64,000 nucleotides of DNA from Gracilimonas mengyeensis (GTDB lineage Bacteria; Bacteroidota; Rhodothermia; Balneolales; Balneolaceae), in the NCBI RefSeq assembly GCF_900182705.1, contig NZ_FXTP01000009.1, positions 62,001 through 126,000 on the forward strand, read 5' to 3'. Position numbers and translations under genes: made by a program. Below, one piece after another: positions 25,076 to 35,044 of this stretch (within the stretch, counting starts at the first letter, position 1; every line of letters starts with the position of its first letter). The notes beneath the pieces are model-generated. The model was not told the origin of the DNA and did no database searches. It worked only from the letters and a program-made list of their open reading frames with translations.

Positions 25076-27433
25076 CTACCAGCCAATCTTTCCTTTGTCC
25101 TGATCTTTAAGCAGCTCGTCCTGATTTTCTTCCGGATCTTCAGGCATCACAAAGCCGGCAGGTGGTTCAAACCCATCATATTTCCAATAAGCTTCTTCAT
25201 CGGCTGTGACATAGTTAATGAACTGTCCTACAATGGGAAGGGCGGAACGGGCACCCTGACCAATACTGTAGCCGATGTCCTGGTTAAATCTTACACGACG
25301 ATCTTTACCGCCCACCCAGGCACCCATTACCATGTGGGGCGTCATGGCTATGAACCAGTTATCGGCAGCGTTGTTTGTGGTACCTGTTTTACCGGCAATA
25401 TCTTGGCGAACTCCATATACATTACGCAAACGAACTCCCGTACCATGGTAACCATCTCCACCTCGGATCACCCCGCGTAGCATATCAGTAATGATATAAG
25501 CCGTTTCCGGGCTGATGGATTCTGATTTATAATCCGGATTAAACTCCTTCAGGATGTTGCCTTGTTTGTCTTCAATTCGTGTAATGGCAAGAGGCTCAAT
25601 ATGTACGCCTTTGTTGGCAAATGTGGTGTATGCACTCGTTAATTCAAGTAGAGAGACTTCAGCGGTTCCCAGGGCAATGGAGGGATAAGCCGGGGTATTA
25701 CTCATATCGATACCCAGGTTCGAGGCCATAGCCTTAATTTTTCGGGCGGCAGGATCCAGCTCCCACAGTTTATTGGTTTCCGGGGCACCGGCAATTTCTG
25801 GTAAAAGCCGGACGGTTACATTATTCATACTGCGGGCTAAAGCTTCCCGGAGAGGAACCATCGTTGGACCGTCATGGACCGATTGATCTTTGGGATTCCA
25901 AATATTTCCGGCACGGTCCCGAAAAGTGACGGGATACTTAGAAAATTTATGATAGGGTTTATATCCGTTGTCAATAGCTACGGCATATACAAAAGGCTTA
26001 AAAGTTGAACCCGCTTGTCTGCGCGATTGATACACATGATCAAACTGAATGTTGCCATAGTCGGTACCTCCAACCCAGGCCAGGATGTTGCCGTTCGAAG
26101 GTTCGATGGCTACAAAACCTGCTTCAAGCTGCGTGCGGGCTCGTTTCACAGAATCTACAAATGCACTATCGGCAAAAAGCGAATCAAACACCACTTTCTC
26201 AAGATTGGTGTTGTAGTTGGAAAAACCGTTTTTATAGCGATCGGTTTCCCGGATAAAACTTTTTAGAAATAATGGATATTCGTCCCAAAATAGATCCATA
26301 TACTCATCGCTTCCGCGTGACGTCCATTCATTTACAAAGATATTTTGTAGAGAGTCCAGTTTGGTTTTAACGGCCCTTTCGGCGTGATGCTGAATGCGAG
26401 AATCTATAGTTGTATAAATTACCAACCCATCTTTATACAGGTCATATCCGTTTTCCTCGAGCCAGGGATTGATTTTTTGGCGCACATATTCGCCAAAGTA
26501 GCGACTTTGACGTCCGGTTTTGAAGGGTGGATGGTAGTCCAATTCAATAGGCTGCTCCCGCATCGCGTCATATTCCTGATCGGTAATAAATCCACGGTTG
26601 TTCATGAGTTGCAATACGATATTCCGACGGTCTTGAGAGCGCTCAGGATAAATGCGGGGATTGTAAGCGTAAATGGCCTTCAGTGAACCAATCATGACAG
26701 CAGCCTCGGGAATGGTAAGCTCTTTGGCCGGTTTTCCGAAATGGGTTTGTGCAGCTGCTTCAATGCCAAAGGTGGAGTTGGGATATTCCACAGTGTTGAG
26801 ATACATCTCCGCAATCTCACGTTTAGTGTAGCGGCGCTCCAATTGAACTGCCGTGATCATCTCCCGGAACTTTCGGGTCACGGAAAATTTTTGCCCGATT
26901 TTTTTATACAGGTTACGCGCCAACTGCTGGCTAATAGTAGAGGCTCCCTGCCAGCGGCCATTCAGTATGTGCCAGGGAATAGCCAGTGTGCGGAACATAT
27001 CCATACCCCAGTGGTTGTAAAACCGGTGATCTTCCGTAGCAACCAGGGCATCAATTACATGAGGAGAAATGTCTTCGTAGTTGACCCATTTGCGGTTTTC
27101 GGTGAAATACTTGTCGAGCGTTACACCGTCGCGACTGCGAACTTCCGAGGCAATAGCAGTCTCGGGGTTTTCAAACTCATCAGCAGAAGGTAATCCCGTA
27201 AATAGATAGATGACATAGGCACCGATTAATAGTAAGAATACAGCAGCCACACTGCCCAGACCTATCCAAACTTTTCTGTACGCACTAAAGATGCCTTCTT
27301 TGTTTTGGTTGGGTACTTCTTCTGTATTGGCACTCTTTTCGTTTTCGCGGCGCTCTTGTAGTATCTTTTTCCGGTATTCGGGATCGTTAAAATACCGCTC
27401 GTGATCAATAGGTTCTTTATTCTCGTCGCTCAT
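25076..27433 (-). CDS. Penicillin-binding protein 1A (bifunctional transglycosylase/transpeptidase)
   Basis: 785 residues, class A PBP. A short cytoplasmic region precedes one transmembrane helix (VWIGLGSVAAVFLLLIGAYV, about residues 53-72). The glycosyltransferase-51 domain shows ATEDHRFYNHWGMD and ISQQLARNLYKK. The transpeptidase domain has the catalytic serine in SRRQAGSTFKPFVYAVA (SxxK), SMNN (SxN) and GKTGTTNNAADNWF (KTG). It polymerises and cross-links peptidoglycan at the periplasmic side. The LpxH-like gene lies 9 bases upstream on the same strand, a likely operon of envelope genes. Confidence 0.95.
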   Translation of the reverse strand: MSDENKEPIDHERYFNDPEYRKKILQERRENEKSANTEEVPNQNKEGIFSAYRKVWIGLGSVAAVFLLLIGAYVIYLFTGLPSADEFENPETAIASEVRSRDGVTLDKYFTENRKWVNYEDISPHVIDALVATEDHRFYNHWGMDMFRTLAIPWHILNGRWQGASTISQQLARNLYKKIGQKFSVTRKFREMITAVQLERRYTKREIAEMYLNTVEYPNSTFGIEAAAQTHFGKPAKELTIPEAAVMIGSLKAIYAYNPRIYPERSQDRRNIVLQLMNNRGFITDQEYDAMREQPIELDYHPPFKTGRQSRYFGEYVRQKINPWLEENGYDLYKDGLVIYTTIDSRIQHHAERAVKTKLDSLQNIFVNEWTSRGSDEYMDLFWDEYPLFLKSFIRETDRYKNGFSNYNTNLEKVVFDSLFADSAFVDSVKRARTQLEAGFVAIEPSNGNILAWVGGTDYGNIQFDHVYQSRRQAGSTFKPFVYAVAIDNGYKPYHKFSKYPVTFRDRAGNIWNPKDQSVHDGPTMVPLREALARSMNNVTVRLLPEIAGAPETNKLWELDPAARKIKAMASNLGIDMSNTPAYPSIALGTAEVSLLELTSAYTTFANKGVHIEPLAITRIEDKQGNILKEFNPDYKSESISPETAYIITDMLRGVIRGGDGYHGTGVRLRNVYGVRQDIAGKTGTTNNAADNWFIAMTPHMVMGAWVGGKDRRVRFNQDIGYSIGQGARSALPIVGQFINYVTADEEAYWKYDGFEPPAGFVMPEDPEENQDELLKDQDKGKIGW

Positions 27434-27442
27434 AATACGTTT

Positions 27443-28210
27443 TTAATTCCCTGTAAAGGTAGTGAATTTTTGTGAACCGGCCTCCCACCTAACGAGCTGC
27501 ATGCCACTATTGTTATATAAAGCAAGGCTCCGGTGATTAAAAAAGGTTCCAAGATTTATATACTCTCCGCTCCCAAAAGTTTCCTTCCTCGGAATATGAT
27601 CGTGGCCGCTTAAAATATAATCTAGCTGATGCCGGTTAAACATCTTTTCAGCCTGACGATTTAGTGGTTTTGGGTTGATATAATTTCTTTTCCGGGTCAT
27701 GGATGAAAACCACTTCATCAGCTTAACACCTGTTTGCGGTGGAAATACTTTTTGATAGACATCAACAAAATAACGACTGCGCAGAAGTTTATGAAAGCCT
27801 GCTCTGGGAAAATCAATTCTGGAGCTGGCTACGCCGTCTCCGTGCATCAGTAACATTCGCTTATCTTCTAATTCTAAAAGCCGGAAGTTGGGCTCTACAT
27901 CAAAGCCGCGGTCTTTAAAATGGCCGAAGGTCCAGTTGTCGTGATTGCCGGTTACATACAGTGCGGGGGCCACTGACTTATTATATTCTTCAAAAGCATC
28001 CAGTACATTTTTGCCAAGTGATGGTACGTAGTTTTGATCCGGATATTCCATCCAGTAATCAAATAAATCTCCCAAAACATACAAAGCAATTTTGTGCCGG
28101 GCGCAATGATGTATCAATGCTATCAAATCGTCTTCAATATGCTGATTGGTAGCCTGTGAAAAAGCGCCGAGATGTACATCTGATAAGAAAACATGCTGTT
28201 CAGGATTCAT
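27443..28210 (-). CDS. UDP-2,3-diacylglucosamine diphosphatase, LpxH-like metallophosphoesterase
   Basis: 255 residues. Calcineurin-type metal motifs occur in order: VFLSDVHLGAF (D-x-H), LGDLFDYWMEY (GD), VTGNHDNWTFG (GNHD), LLMHGDGV (H) and ILSGHDHIPR (GHxH). LpxH hydrolyses UDP-2,3-diacylglucosamine to lipid X in lipid A synthesis, in the cytoplasm at the membrane. The D-YW and SRIDFPRAGFHKLLRS segments fit LpxH rather than generic phosphoesterases, though Bacteroidota LpxH-like proteins vary. It is immediately upstream of PBP1A. Confidence 0.88.
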   Translation of the reverse strand: MNPEQHVFLSDVHLGAFSQATNQHIEDDLIALIHHCARHKIALYVLGDLFDYWMEYPDQNYVPSLGKNVLDAFEEYNKSVAPALYVTGNHDNWTFGHFKDRGFDVEPNFRLLELEDKRMLLMHGDGVASSRIDFPRAGFHKLLRSRYFVDVYQKVFPPQTGVKLMKWFSSMTRKRNYINPKPLNRQAEKMFNRHQLDYILSGHDHIPRKETFGSGEYINLGTFFNHRSLALYNNSGMQLVRWEAGSQKFTTFTGN

Positions 28211-28218
28211 TCAACCGG

Positions 28219-29241
28219 CTACTTTTTGCGGGTGATAACATAATGAATCAGGTCGGCCAAATCTTGTTTGGCATCCGAAGCTGGCAATGTATTGAGCCCG
28301 TCGATGGCTTTATTCGCATACTCATACATACTCTCGCGGGCCGATTCCATCCCCCCGTTTTGATGAACAAAATCTACAATGTCTTCAACATTTGAGGAGG
28401 TCTTCTTGCGTTTTTTCATCAGTGCGCGGATATGGGCTGATTTCCTTTTAGGGGCTTGCTCAAAGGCTTTGATCAGTGGCAGGGTTACCTTCCGTTCCTG
28501 AATGTCATTACGCGTAGGCTTTCCTACATCGTAGGCTCCATAATCAAATAAATCATCCCGGATTTGAAAGGCGATACCAATATTCATCCCGATTTCGCGC
28601 ATTAGCTCATGAATCTCTTCGTCGTCGGTGGTTGATACGGCTCCGCACTCACAACAAGTAGAAATAAGACTGGCGGTTTTTTCAGAGATGATCTGGAAGT
28701 ATCGCTCTTCCGTCATATTAAAAAGCCCGGCTGTTTTCAATTGCCGCAACTCCCCTTCACTCATACTCTGCACCGCTCGCGACTGCACTTTCAGTAATTG
28801 GAATTCCTCATGCTCCAGGGCAATTAGCAATCCTTTAGACAGTAGAAAATCACCCAGTAAAACTCCGGCTTTGTTATTCCATATTTTATTGATACTTAGG
28901 AGCCCCCGGCGGGTATCGGCTTCATCTACCACATCATCGTGAATGAGGGTGGCCGTATGTAGCAGCTCAATCATGGTGGCGCCCACGTAAGTGCGCTCAT
29001 TGATATCTCCGAACAGGCGTGCGCTCATGAACACCAGGGTAGGGCGAAGCTCTTTTCCTTTTTGGCGGATAAGATAACGCACAATTTGATCTAAAAGAAA
29101 AACATCAGAACGAATAGTGTCCTTAAAAAACCGGCGAAATTCCGATAAATTCTCTGAAACAGGGGCGGTTATTTCCTTTAATGTTTTGTGGGTAACCGTT
29201 TCTGAATTTATTGGTTCTAACTCTGAGTTATCAATCATCAA
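28219..29241 (-). CDS. Polyprenyl diphosphate synthase (octaprenyl/heptaprenyl type)
   Basis: 340 residues. The first aspartate-rich motif is HDDVVDEADTRRG and the second is QIRDDLFDYGAYDVGK, both of all-trans prenyltransferases that condense isopentenyl diphosphate with an allylic chain. The product length cannot be read; it probably gives the side chain of a menaquinone. The start follows from MMIDNSELEP. Eight bases separate it from the LpxH-like gene and it is divergent from pfkA. In the minus-strand run it forms the promoter-proximal gene. Confidence 0.93.
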   Translation of the reverse strand: MMIDNSELEPINSETVTHKTLKEITAPVSENLSEFRRFFKDTIRSDVFLLDQIVRYLIRQKGKELRPTLVFMSARLFGDINERTYVGATMIELLHTATLIHDDVVDEADTRRGLLSINKIWNNKAGVLLGDFLLSKGLLIALEHEEFQLLKVQSRAVQSMSEGELRQLKTAGLFNMTEERYFQIISEKTASLISTCCECGAVSTTDDEEIHELMREIGMNIGIAFQIRDDLFDYGAYDVGKPTRNDIQERKVTLPLIKAFEQAPKRKSAHIRALMKKRKKTSSNVEDIVDFVHQNGGMESARESMYEYANKAIDGLNTLPASDAKQDLADLIHYVITRKK

Positions 29242-29334
29242 TTGTGCTGAAATTTTCTTAAACTTGCCGGTGAAATAATTTACTCATTATAAAGAACAAT
29301 TATTTACTCTCAATCACTCACTCACTGAAAATTT

Positions 29335-30324
29335 ATGGCTGACGATATTGTAAAAATTAAGACCATAGGAGTTTTAACCAGTGGCGGCGATTCACCGGGT
29401 ATGAATGCAGCTATCCGCGCAGTTGCCCGCGCTGCTTTTCACTCCAACATAAATGTAATTGGAATTAAGCACGGTTATTATGGACTTATCAACGATGAAT
29501 TTGAAAAACTGGATACACATTCCGTTTCAAATATCATCCAGCGTGGCGGTACCACATTAAAATCTGCCCGCTCCGAAGAGTTCAGAACAGAAGAAGGACG
29601 TGCTAAAGCCGCCGAAAACCTCAAAAAATATGAGATAGACGCATTGGTTACCATCGGTGGTGATGGAACATTCACTGGGGCAAATAAACTCAGTAAAGAG
29701 CACGGAATCAATGTAGTTGGGGTGCCGGCTACCATTGATAATGATATAATCGGAACCGATGAAACCATCGGATACGATACCGCTCTAAACACCGCCCTGG
29801 ATGCTATCGATAAAATCCGGGATACTGCCGATGCGCACGAGCGTATGTTTTTGGTAGAGGTAATGGGCCGTGATACCGGCTTTATCGCGCTCGAAACCGG
29901 CATTGCCAGTGGGGCAGAGCTCGCACTTCTCCCTGAAGAACTCACTCATGTAGATGAGGTGAAAGAGCAACTGCACGATATGCTGAAGCAACAGCGCAGA
30001 AGTAGTCTTGTGGTAGTTGCCGAAGGGGATGAAACCGGTGGCGCCATGAAACTGGCAGATAATATTAAAGACGATTTTTCTCAGTACGATGTGCGTGTAT
30101 GTATTTTGGGGCACGTGCAGCGCGGCGGGGCACCAACTGCCCGGGATCGCGTATTGGCTAGCCGTTTGGGAGCAGCCGCAGTGAACGTGCTGATGGAAGG
30201 CCATAGCGAAGTTATGGTTGGGGTAGTCAACAACGCGCTGAAAATCACTCCGTTGCGTGTTGCTATTTCCAAGAAAAAAGCATTAGATCACACACTAATA
30301 GACTTAGCAAGAGTACTTAGATAA
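29335..30324 (+). CDS. pfkA: ATP-dependent 6-phosphofructokinase
   Basis: 329 residues, standard bacterial PfkA. The ATP-binding loop TSGGDSPGMNAAIRA (about residues 14-28) and the substrate motif VPATIDNDIIGTDETIGYDTA are visible, followed by VEVMGRDTGFIAL. It phosphorylates fructose 6-phosphate in glycolysis. It is allosterically regulated in the classical family; this is not testable here. It leads the pfkA-pgi-kinase run. Confidence 0.97.
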   Translation: MADDIVKIKTIGVLTSGGDSPGMNAAIRAVARAAFHSNINVIGIKHGYYGLINDEFEKLDTHSVSNIIQRGGTTLKSARSEEFRTEEGRAKAAENLKKYEIDALVTIGGDGTFTGANKLSKEHGINVVGVPATIDNDIIGTDETIGYDTALNTALDAIDKIRDTADAHERMFLVEVMGRDTGFIALETGIASGAELALLPEELTHVDEVKEQLHDMLKQQRRSSLVVVAEGDETGGAMKLADNIKDDFSQYDVRVCILGHVQRGGAPTARDRVLASRLGAAAVNVLMEGHSEVMVGVVNNALKITPLRVAISKKKALDHTLIDLARVLR

Positions 30325-30345
30325 AATAATAACACAACATATATT

Positions 30346-31635
30346 ATGATTACATGTGATATTGGGTTTGCTCGAAAATTTATTAAGGATGATGAATACC
30401 TTAAAGCCCGGCGAAAAGCCGACATGGCTTTGGATCAACTTAAAAATAAAACCGGACCGGGGTCTGAATGGTTAGGTTGGCGGGATTTGCTCGCTGATCC
30501 TAATGATGCCGAAATTGAAGAAATCAGCTCGCTGGGAGAAGAAGTACGCGAAAAAGCTGACATATTTATTGTGTGTGGCATTGGGGGATCTTACTTGGGA
30601 GCCAAGGCTGTAATTGAAGCCCTGACTCCTCACTTCGGAAGTAAAGGCCCGGAAATTCTTTTTGCCGGACATCACATTGGGGGTAAATACCTGGAAGAAT
30701 TGATGGCTTATCTTAAAGAGCCCAAAGAAGACGGTTCCCCAAAAAATATTTATGTAAATGTTATTTCAAAATCAGGTTCCACGCTCGAGACGGCTCTTTC
30801 ATTCCGTCTGTTAAGAGAATTGATTGAAGACCTGTATGGAGATGATGCCTCTGAACACATTATTTGTACTACCAGCAAAGAAGGTGGTTTGCTCAATAAA
30901 GTGATTAAAGAAAAAGGCTACCGAAAGTTTATCATTCCAGACGATGTGGGCGGGCGTTACTCGGTCCTTACACCGGTTGGACTTCTGCCTATCGCAGTGG
31001 CCGGTATCGATGTGCGAACTTTATTATATGGTGCGGTTTCTGCTTATAACCGATATAAAGAAAACACGGAAGACATCCTGGAATATGCTGCTCTCCGTAA
31101 TGCCATTCATGAAACCGGCAAAACGATTGATGTTTTTGCAACCTTTGAGCCGGAGCTCAGTTCCTTTGGCGGATGGATACAGCAGCTGCTTGGAGAGAGT
31201 GAAGGAAAAGAAGGGCAGGGTATTTTCCCAACCGTTGCCACCTATTCTACCGATCTGCACAGTTTAGGGCAGTTTATACAGCAAGGTCAGCGCAGTTTGA
31301 TGGAAACTTTCATCATTGTAGAGAAACCATTCTCAGATCTTGAAGTAAATGAGCTGGAAGGGAATGATGATGAACTAAACTACCTGGCCGGTAAGTCATT
31401 TCATGAGATTAACACTAAAGCCCGGGAAGGTACCATTGAGGCGCACAGCGAAGGCGATGTGCCTATTGTTAAAATATGCTTGTCTGCATTAAATGCTGAA
31501 AACATTGGCGAGCTTATATATTTCTTTGAGTTGTTAACAGGTATCTTTGTTTACAGTTTAGGGGTTAATCCCTTTAACCAGCCGGGAGTGGAAGATTACA
31601 AGAAAGCCATGTACCGCCTGCTGGGTAAACACTAA
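30346..31635 (+). CDS. pgi: Glucose-6-phosphate isomerase
   Basis: 429 residues, slightly shorter than the roughly 450-residue Bacillus-type enzyme. The GIGGSYLGAKAVIEAL loop (about residues 84-99), ISKSGSTLETALSFRLLR sugar-phosphate-binding motif and C-terminal GVNPFNQPGVEDYK identify PGI. It interconverts glucose 6-phosphate and fructose 6-phosphate and lies 21 bases after pfkA; the two are likely co-transcribed, consistent with adjacent glycolytic steps. Confidence 0.97.
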   Translation: MITCDIGFARKFIKDDEYLKARRKADMALDQLKNKTGPGSEWLGWRDLLADPNDAEIEEISSLGEEVREKADIFIVCGIGGSYLGAKAVIEALTPHFGSKGPEILFAGHHIGGKYLEELMAYLKEPKEDGSPKNIYVNVISKSGSTLETALSFRLLRELIEDLYGDDASEHIICTTSKEGGLLNKVIKEKGYRKFIIPDDVGGRYSVLTPVGLLPIAVAGIDVRTLLYGAVSAYNRYKENTEDILEYAALRNAIHETGKTIDVFATFEPELSSFGGWIQQLLGESEGKEGQGIFPTVATYSTDLHSLGQFIQQGQRSLMETFIIVEKPFSDLEVNELEGNDDELNYLAGKSFHEINTKAREGTIEAHSEGDVPIVKICLSALNAENIGELIYFFELLTGIFVYSLGVNPFNQPGVEDYKKAMYRLLGKH

Positions 31636-31643
31636 ATAGTTCT

Positions 31644-32282
31644 ATGATCGAAAAAGAGAAAGCGTCGAAGTATATAGCGGTAGCCGGCAATATTGGAGCT
31701 GGAAAATCTTCATTAACAGGTTTATTGGCCAAACATTTTGGTTGGGAAGCTTTTTATGAATCGGTGGATGATAATCCTTATTTATCAGATTTTTATGAGG
31801 ACATGCGCCGATGGAGTTTTAACCTGCAGATTTATTTCCTCTCCAGTCGGTTCCGGCATCAAAAGGAGATGCTCAATGATGATGTAAACCTGATACAGGA
31901 TCGCACGATCTACGAAGATGTGGAGATATTTGCGAAAAACCTGCATCAGATGAACCTCATGAGTGACCGCGATTTTACCAATTATGAGGCGCTGTTTCAT
32001 GAGATGAGCTACTATCTGCGTCCGCCCGACTTACTGATCTATTTGCGGGCACAAGTTCCTACACTTGTGCGTCAAATTCAGCAGCGCGGCCGCGACTATG
32101 AGAACACTATTCGGATTGAATACCTTGAACGCCTGAACAACTTGTATGAAGACTGGATAGGCCGTTATCCGCACGAGAAGCTGATTATTGATACCGATGA
32201 CCTCGATTTTGTAAATAACAAAGAGGATTTAGGAAAGGTAATTGAGCTGATTGAACAGCGGATGTTTGGCTTATTTAATTGA
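31644..32282 (+). CDS. Deoxynucleoside kinase
   Basis: 212 residues. P-loop VAGNIGAGKSSLTGLLAKHF (about residues 12-31), then the family's WSFNLQIYFLSSRFRHQKEM and QDRTIYEDVEIFAKNL motif with the conserved D-R-T-I-Y-E. It phosphorylates deoxyadenosine, deoxyguanosine or related nucleosides in a salvage role; specificity cannot be read. Only 8 bases after pgi, so it may share its transcript. Confidence 0.92.
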   Translation: MIEKEKASKYIAVAGNIGAGKSSLTGLLAKHFGWEAFYESVDDNPYLSDFYEDMRRWSFNLQIYFLSSRFRHQKEMLNDDVNLIQDRTIYEDVEIFAKNLHQMNLMSDRDFTNYEALFHEMSYYLRPPDLLIYLRAQVPTLVRQIQQRGRDYENTIRIEYLERLNNLYEDWIGRYPHEKLIIDTDDLDFVNNKEDLGKVIELIEQRMFGLFN

Positions 32283-32335
32283 TTGAACCACACAACTATA
32301 ATGCTTATTTTGGGTAGCTATTGTGGAGATGTTCT

Positions 32336-32839
32336 ATGCTTACATTTAAGATCTTTGAAATACCTGAAGGAGAAAGTGAAAAAACCCTTGATTTAGCTTC
32401 ACAAGAGTTAGATTTAGGAGAACTCACTTTTAACGGGGGAACTATAGATATAAAGTTCTACCGTACACTCCATTTCATCCGGACTACGTTTTCGGTTGAT
32501 GCAAAGGTTGAATTAATTTGCGACCGTTCGCTGGATGCCTTTGACTATGAGGTTCAACAGGATTACGAAGTCTTGTTTAAAGCCGAAGAGGTAGAAGAAA
32601 CCGCTGACGAGAGTGGCGCAGTTCGCAATTATGATCACGGAGGCAATCAAATAGATTTGGAGCAAGACGTACGAGATACGATTTTGCTCAACATCCCTAC
32701 AAAGAAATTACATCCCCGCTTTTTGGACGATGACGGGAACCCGAAGGAGATGCTGGACGAACAGTTTGGCGATATTCCTGATGAGGAAGAAGATCGCATC
32801 GATCCGCGCTGGGAGAAACTAAAAGAATTAAAAGATTAA
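32336..32839 (+). CDS. DUF177 (YceD-like) protein, rRNA-associated, precedes rpmF
   Basis: 167 residues from ATG 32336; the frame is open to 32321 but no family similarity is seen there. The DUF177 core carries the conserved C-D-R-S-L motif (ELICDRSLDAFDYEV) and later LLNIPTKKLHPRF. In other bacteria YceD affects 23S rRNA maturation or abundance and is always linked to rpmF, as here (18-base gap). It is the leader of the lipid-synthesis cluster. Confidence 0.88.
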   Translation: MLTFKIFEIPEGESEKTLDLASQELDLGELTFNGGTIDIKFYRTLHFIRTTFSVDAKVELICDRSLDAFDYEVQQDYEVLFKAEEVEETADESGAVRNYDHGGNQIDLEQDVRDTILLNIPTKKLHPRFLDDDGNPKEMLDEQFGDIPDEEEDRIDPRWEKLKELKD

Positions 32840-32857
32840 CGACTATACCATAGATTA

Positions 32858-33037
32858 ATGGCACATCCTAAACGAAGAACTTCGAATGCGCGCAAAAACA
32901 AACGTCGCGCACACCATGCAATCTCTGATGTAACATTAGCTAAATGCTCAAACTGTGGAGCCCTGCACCGCTACCACCATGCGTGCTCCGAGTGTGGCTA
33001 CTACCGTGGCCGTCAGGTAATGAAAGCAGCTAACTAA
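32858..33037 (+). CDS. rpmF: 50S ribosomal protein L32
   Basis: 59 residues: MAHPKRRTSNARKNKRRAH begins the classical bL32 sequence. Two CxxC pairs (CSNCGALHRYH and CSECGYYRGR) form a probable zinc ribbon, the zinc-containing form. The length is standard. It is between the DUF177 gene and plsX, the common bacterial arrangement that links ribosome and fatty-acid synthesis. Confidence 0.96.
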   Translation: MAHPKRRTSNARKNKRRAHHAISDVTLAKCSNCGALHRYHHACSECGYYRGRQVMKAAN

Positions 33038-33050
33038 ATATCAATAAAAC

Positions 33051-34034
33051 ATGATTGTTGCCGTAGACGCAGCTGGTGGAGATTATTATCCGCAAAATCC
33101 CGTAAAAGGAGCGATAGAGGCCGTTGAAGAAAATAACGAGCTCACCGTCATCCTTGTAGGGCCGGAGGATATCATTAAAGAAGAACTCGCTAACCATGAG
33201 TATGATAAGAAGCGGGTTCTGATACATGATGCACCTCAGGTTATTGGGATGGATGAGTCTCCTGGCCAGGCCGTTAAAACCAAACAACAATCATCCATAG
33301 TTGTAGGCGTAGGCTTGCATAAAGCCGGTAAATGTGATGCATTTGTGAGTGCGGGCAATACCGGGGCTTTATTAGCGGCTTCTATGTTCATACTGGGTAA
33401 ACTTCCCGGCGTATTACGCCCAACCATCGCAGCTTATTACCCTACATTTAAAGGGTTTAGATTATTGGTTGATGCAGGTGCAAATCTGGAGATTAAGCCG
33501 GAAACAGCCCTGCAGTTCGCCAAAATGGGAAGTGTTTTCTGTGAGCAAATTCTGGATATTTCCAATCCTAAAGTTGGCTTGCTGAATGTTGGAGAAGAAG
33601 AGGCTAAAGGCACTGAGTTATTGAAAGAAGTGCATAAGGAGCTCAAATCCCTGGACAGTTTCGTTGGTAACCTGGAAGGTAAAGATATCTTTCCCGGTAA
33701 AGCCGATGTTTACGTTTGTGACGGGATGGTGGGCAATATTGTACTCAAATTCGGTGAATCCATACCCGATATGCTTGAAAAAATGATTGGCATGGCGGTT
33801 CAGAAAATGGAACTCTCTTCTGAAGAAGTACAAAGAACCCAAAAAATATTAAAAACTGCCCTTTCGTCATTCAATTACGAAAATGTTGGCGGAATTCCTT
33901 TCCTGGGCGTCAATGGCGTAAGTGTTGTTGGGCACGGAGGCAGCTCGCCTTTAGCCATTAAAAACATGATTAAAAGTGCCGTACAAACTGTTGAACAAGA
34001 TGTGAACGGCAAAATTGTAGCATCTCTAAACTGA
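33051..34034 (+). CDS. plsX: Phosphate acyltransferase PlsX
   Basis: 327 residues. The opening IVAVDAAGGDYYPQNPVKGAIEAV and GNTGALLAASM are typical of PlsX, which forms acyl-phosphate from acyl-ACP as the first step of membrane phospholipid synthesis. A C-terminal GGIPFLGVNGVSVVGHGGSS motif completes the match. Cytoplasmic, probably membrane-associated. It is 13 bases after rpmF and 15 before fabH. Confidence 0.96.
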   Translation: MIVAVDAAGGDYYPQNPVKGAIEAVEENNELTVILVGPEDIIKEELANHEYDKKRVLIHDAPQVIGMDESPGQAVKTKQQSSIVVGVGLHKAGKCDAFVSAGNTGALLAASMFILGKLPGVLRPTIAAYYPTFKGFRLLVDAGANLEIKPETALQFAKMGSVFCEQILDISNPKVGLLNVGEEEAKGTELLKEVHKELKSLDSFVGNLEGKDIFPGKADVYVCDGMVGNIVLKFGESIPDMLEKMIGMAVQKMELSSEEVQRTQKILKTALSSFNYENVGGIPFLGVNGVSVVGHGGSSPLAIKNMIKSAVQTVEQDVNGKIVASLN

Positions 34035-34049
34035 GCTAAACTCTCTTAA

Positions 34050-35042
34050 ATGGACGTTAAACGAGCAAAAATAACCGCAGTAGGGCATTATCTGCCTGAT
34101 GAGCGGATTACGAATCACGACCTTGAAAAAATGGTGGATACCAACGATGAGTGGATCCGCACCCGAACAGGAATTGAAGAACGCCGAATTTTAAGAGACC
34201 CCGAAAAAGCTACTTCTTATATGGCGGCCAAAGCAGCCCAGGAGGCCTTGGACGAAAGAGGCATGAAAGCCGAAGAAATTGATTTGATTATCGTGGGTAC
34301 GGTAACCCCGGATTATCTCTTTCCGGCCACCGCATGTTTGGTGCAAAAAGAAATTGGCGCTGAAAATGCCTTCGCTTTTGATCTATCCGCAGCGTGCTCT
34401 GGCTTTTTGTATGCACTAACTACCGGCTCTATGTATATTGAATCTGGCCGGGCCAAAAAAGTATTGGTGATCGGGGCGGATAAGATGAGTTCAATCCTCG
34501 ATTTTACCGACCGTACTACCTGTATTTTGTTTGGAGATGGTGCCGGCGCTGTTATCCTGGAAGAATCGGAAGACGGCACTGGGATCATCGACCACAAGCA
34601 TTACACAGACGGCGATACCAATTGTAGTTTGTATCAACACGCAGGTGGTAGTAAAAATCCTGCAACCAAAGAAACCGTGGAAGCCAAGCAGCATTACGTA
34701 CGGCAGGATGGTCGTGCGGTGTTTAAAAAGGCAACCATGGGGATGGCCGATGTTTCACTGGAAATCATGGAGCGCAACGATCTTGAGCCGGATGAAGTAG
34801 CATGGCTGGTGCCGCATCAGGCTAATTTAAGAATCATTGACGCCACCGCGCGCCGAATGGGACTTTCGAGTGAAAAGGTTATGATAAATATCAACAAGTA
34901 CGGCAACACTACTGCGGCCACTATTCCGCTTTGCCTGTACGACTGGAAAGATCAATTGAATCATGGCGAAAACATTGTATTGTCTGCCTTTGGTGGTGGC
35001 TTTACATGGGGCGCTATCTATTTAACCTGGGGGATTAAGTAA
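34050..35042 (+). CDS. fabH: 3-oxoacyl-ACP synthase III
   Basis: 330 residues. The catalytic Cys is C116 in FDLSAACSGFLYAL, His in WLVPHQANLRI and Asn in KYGNTTAATIP, completing the KAS III triad. It initiates fatty-acid synthesis from acetyl-CoA or, in many Bacteroidota, branched acyl-CoAs, with malonyl-ACP. Two bases separate its stop from the start of fabD. Confidence 0.96.
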   Translation: MDVKRAKITAVGHYLPDERITNHDLEKMVDTNDEWIRTRTGIEERRILRDPEKATSYMAAKAAQEALDERGMKAEEIDLIIVGTVTPDYLFPATACLVQKEIGAENAFAFDLSAACSGFLYALTTGSMYIESGRAKKVLVIGADKMSSILDFTDRTTCILFGDGAGAVILEESEDGTGIIDHKHYTDGDTNCSLYQHAGGSKNPATKETVEAKQHYVRQDGRAVFKKATMGMADVSLEIMERNDLEPDEVAWLVPHQANLRIIDATARRMGLSSEKVMININKYGNTTAATIPLCLYDWKDQLNHGENIVLSAFGGGFTWGAIYLTWGIK

Positions 35043-35044
35043 TT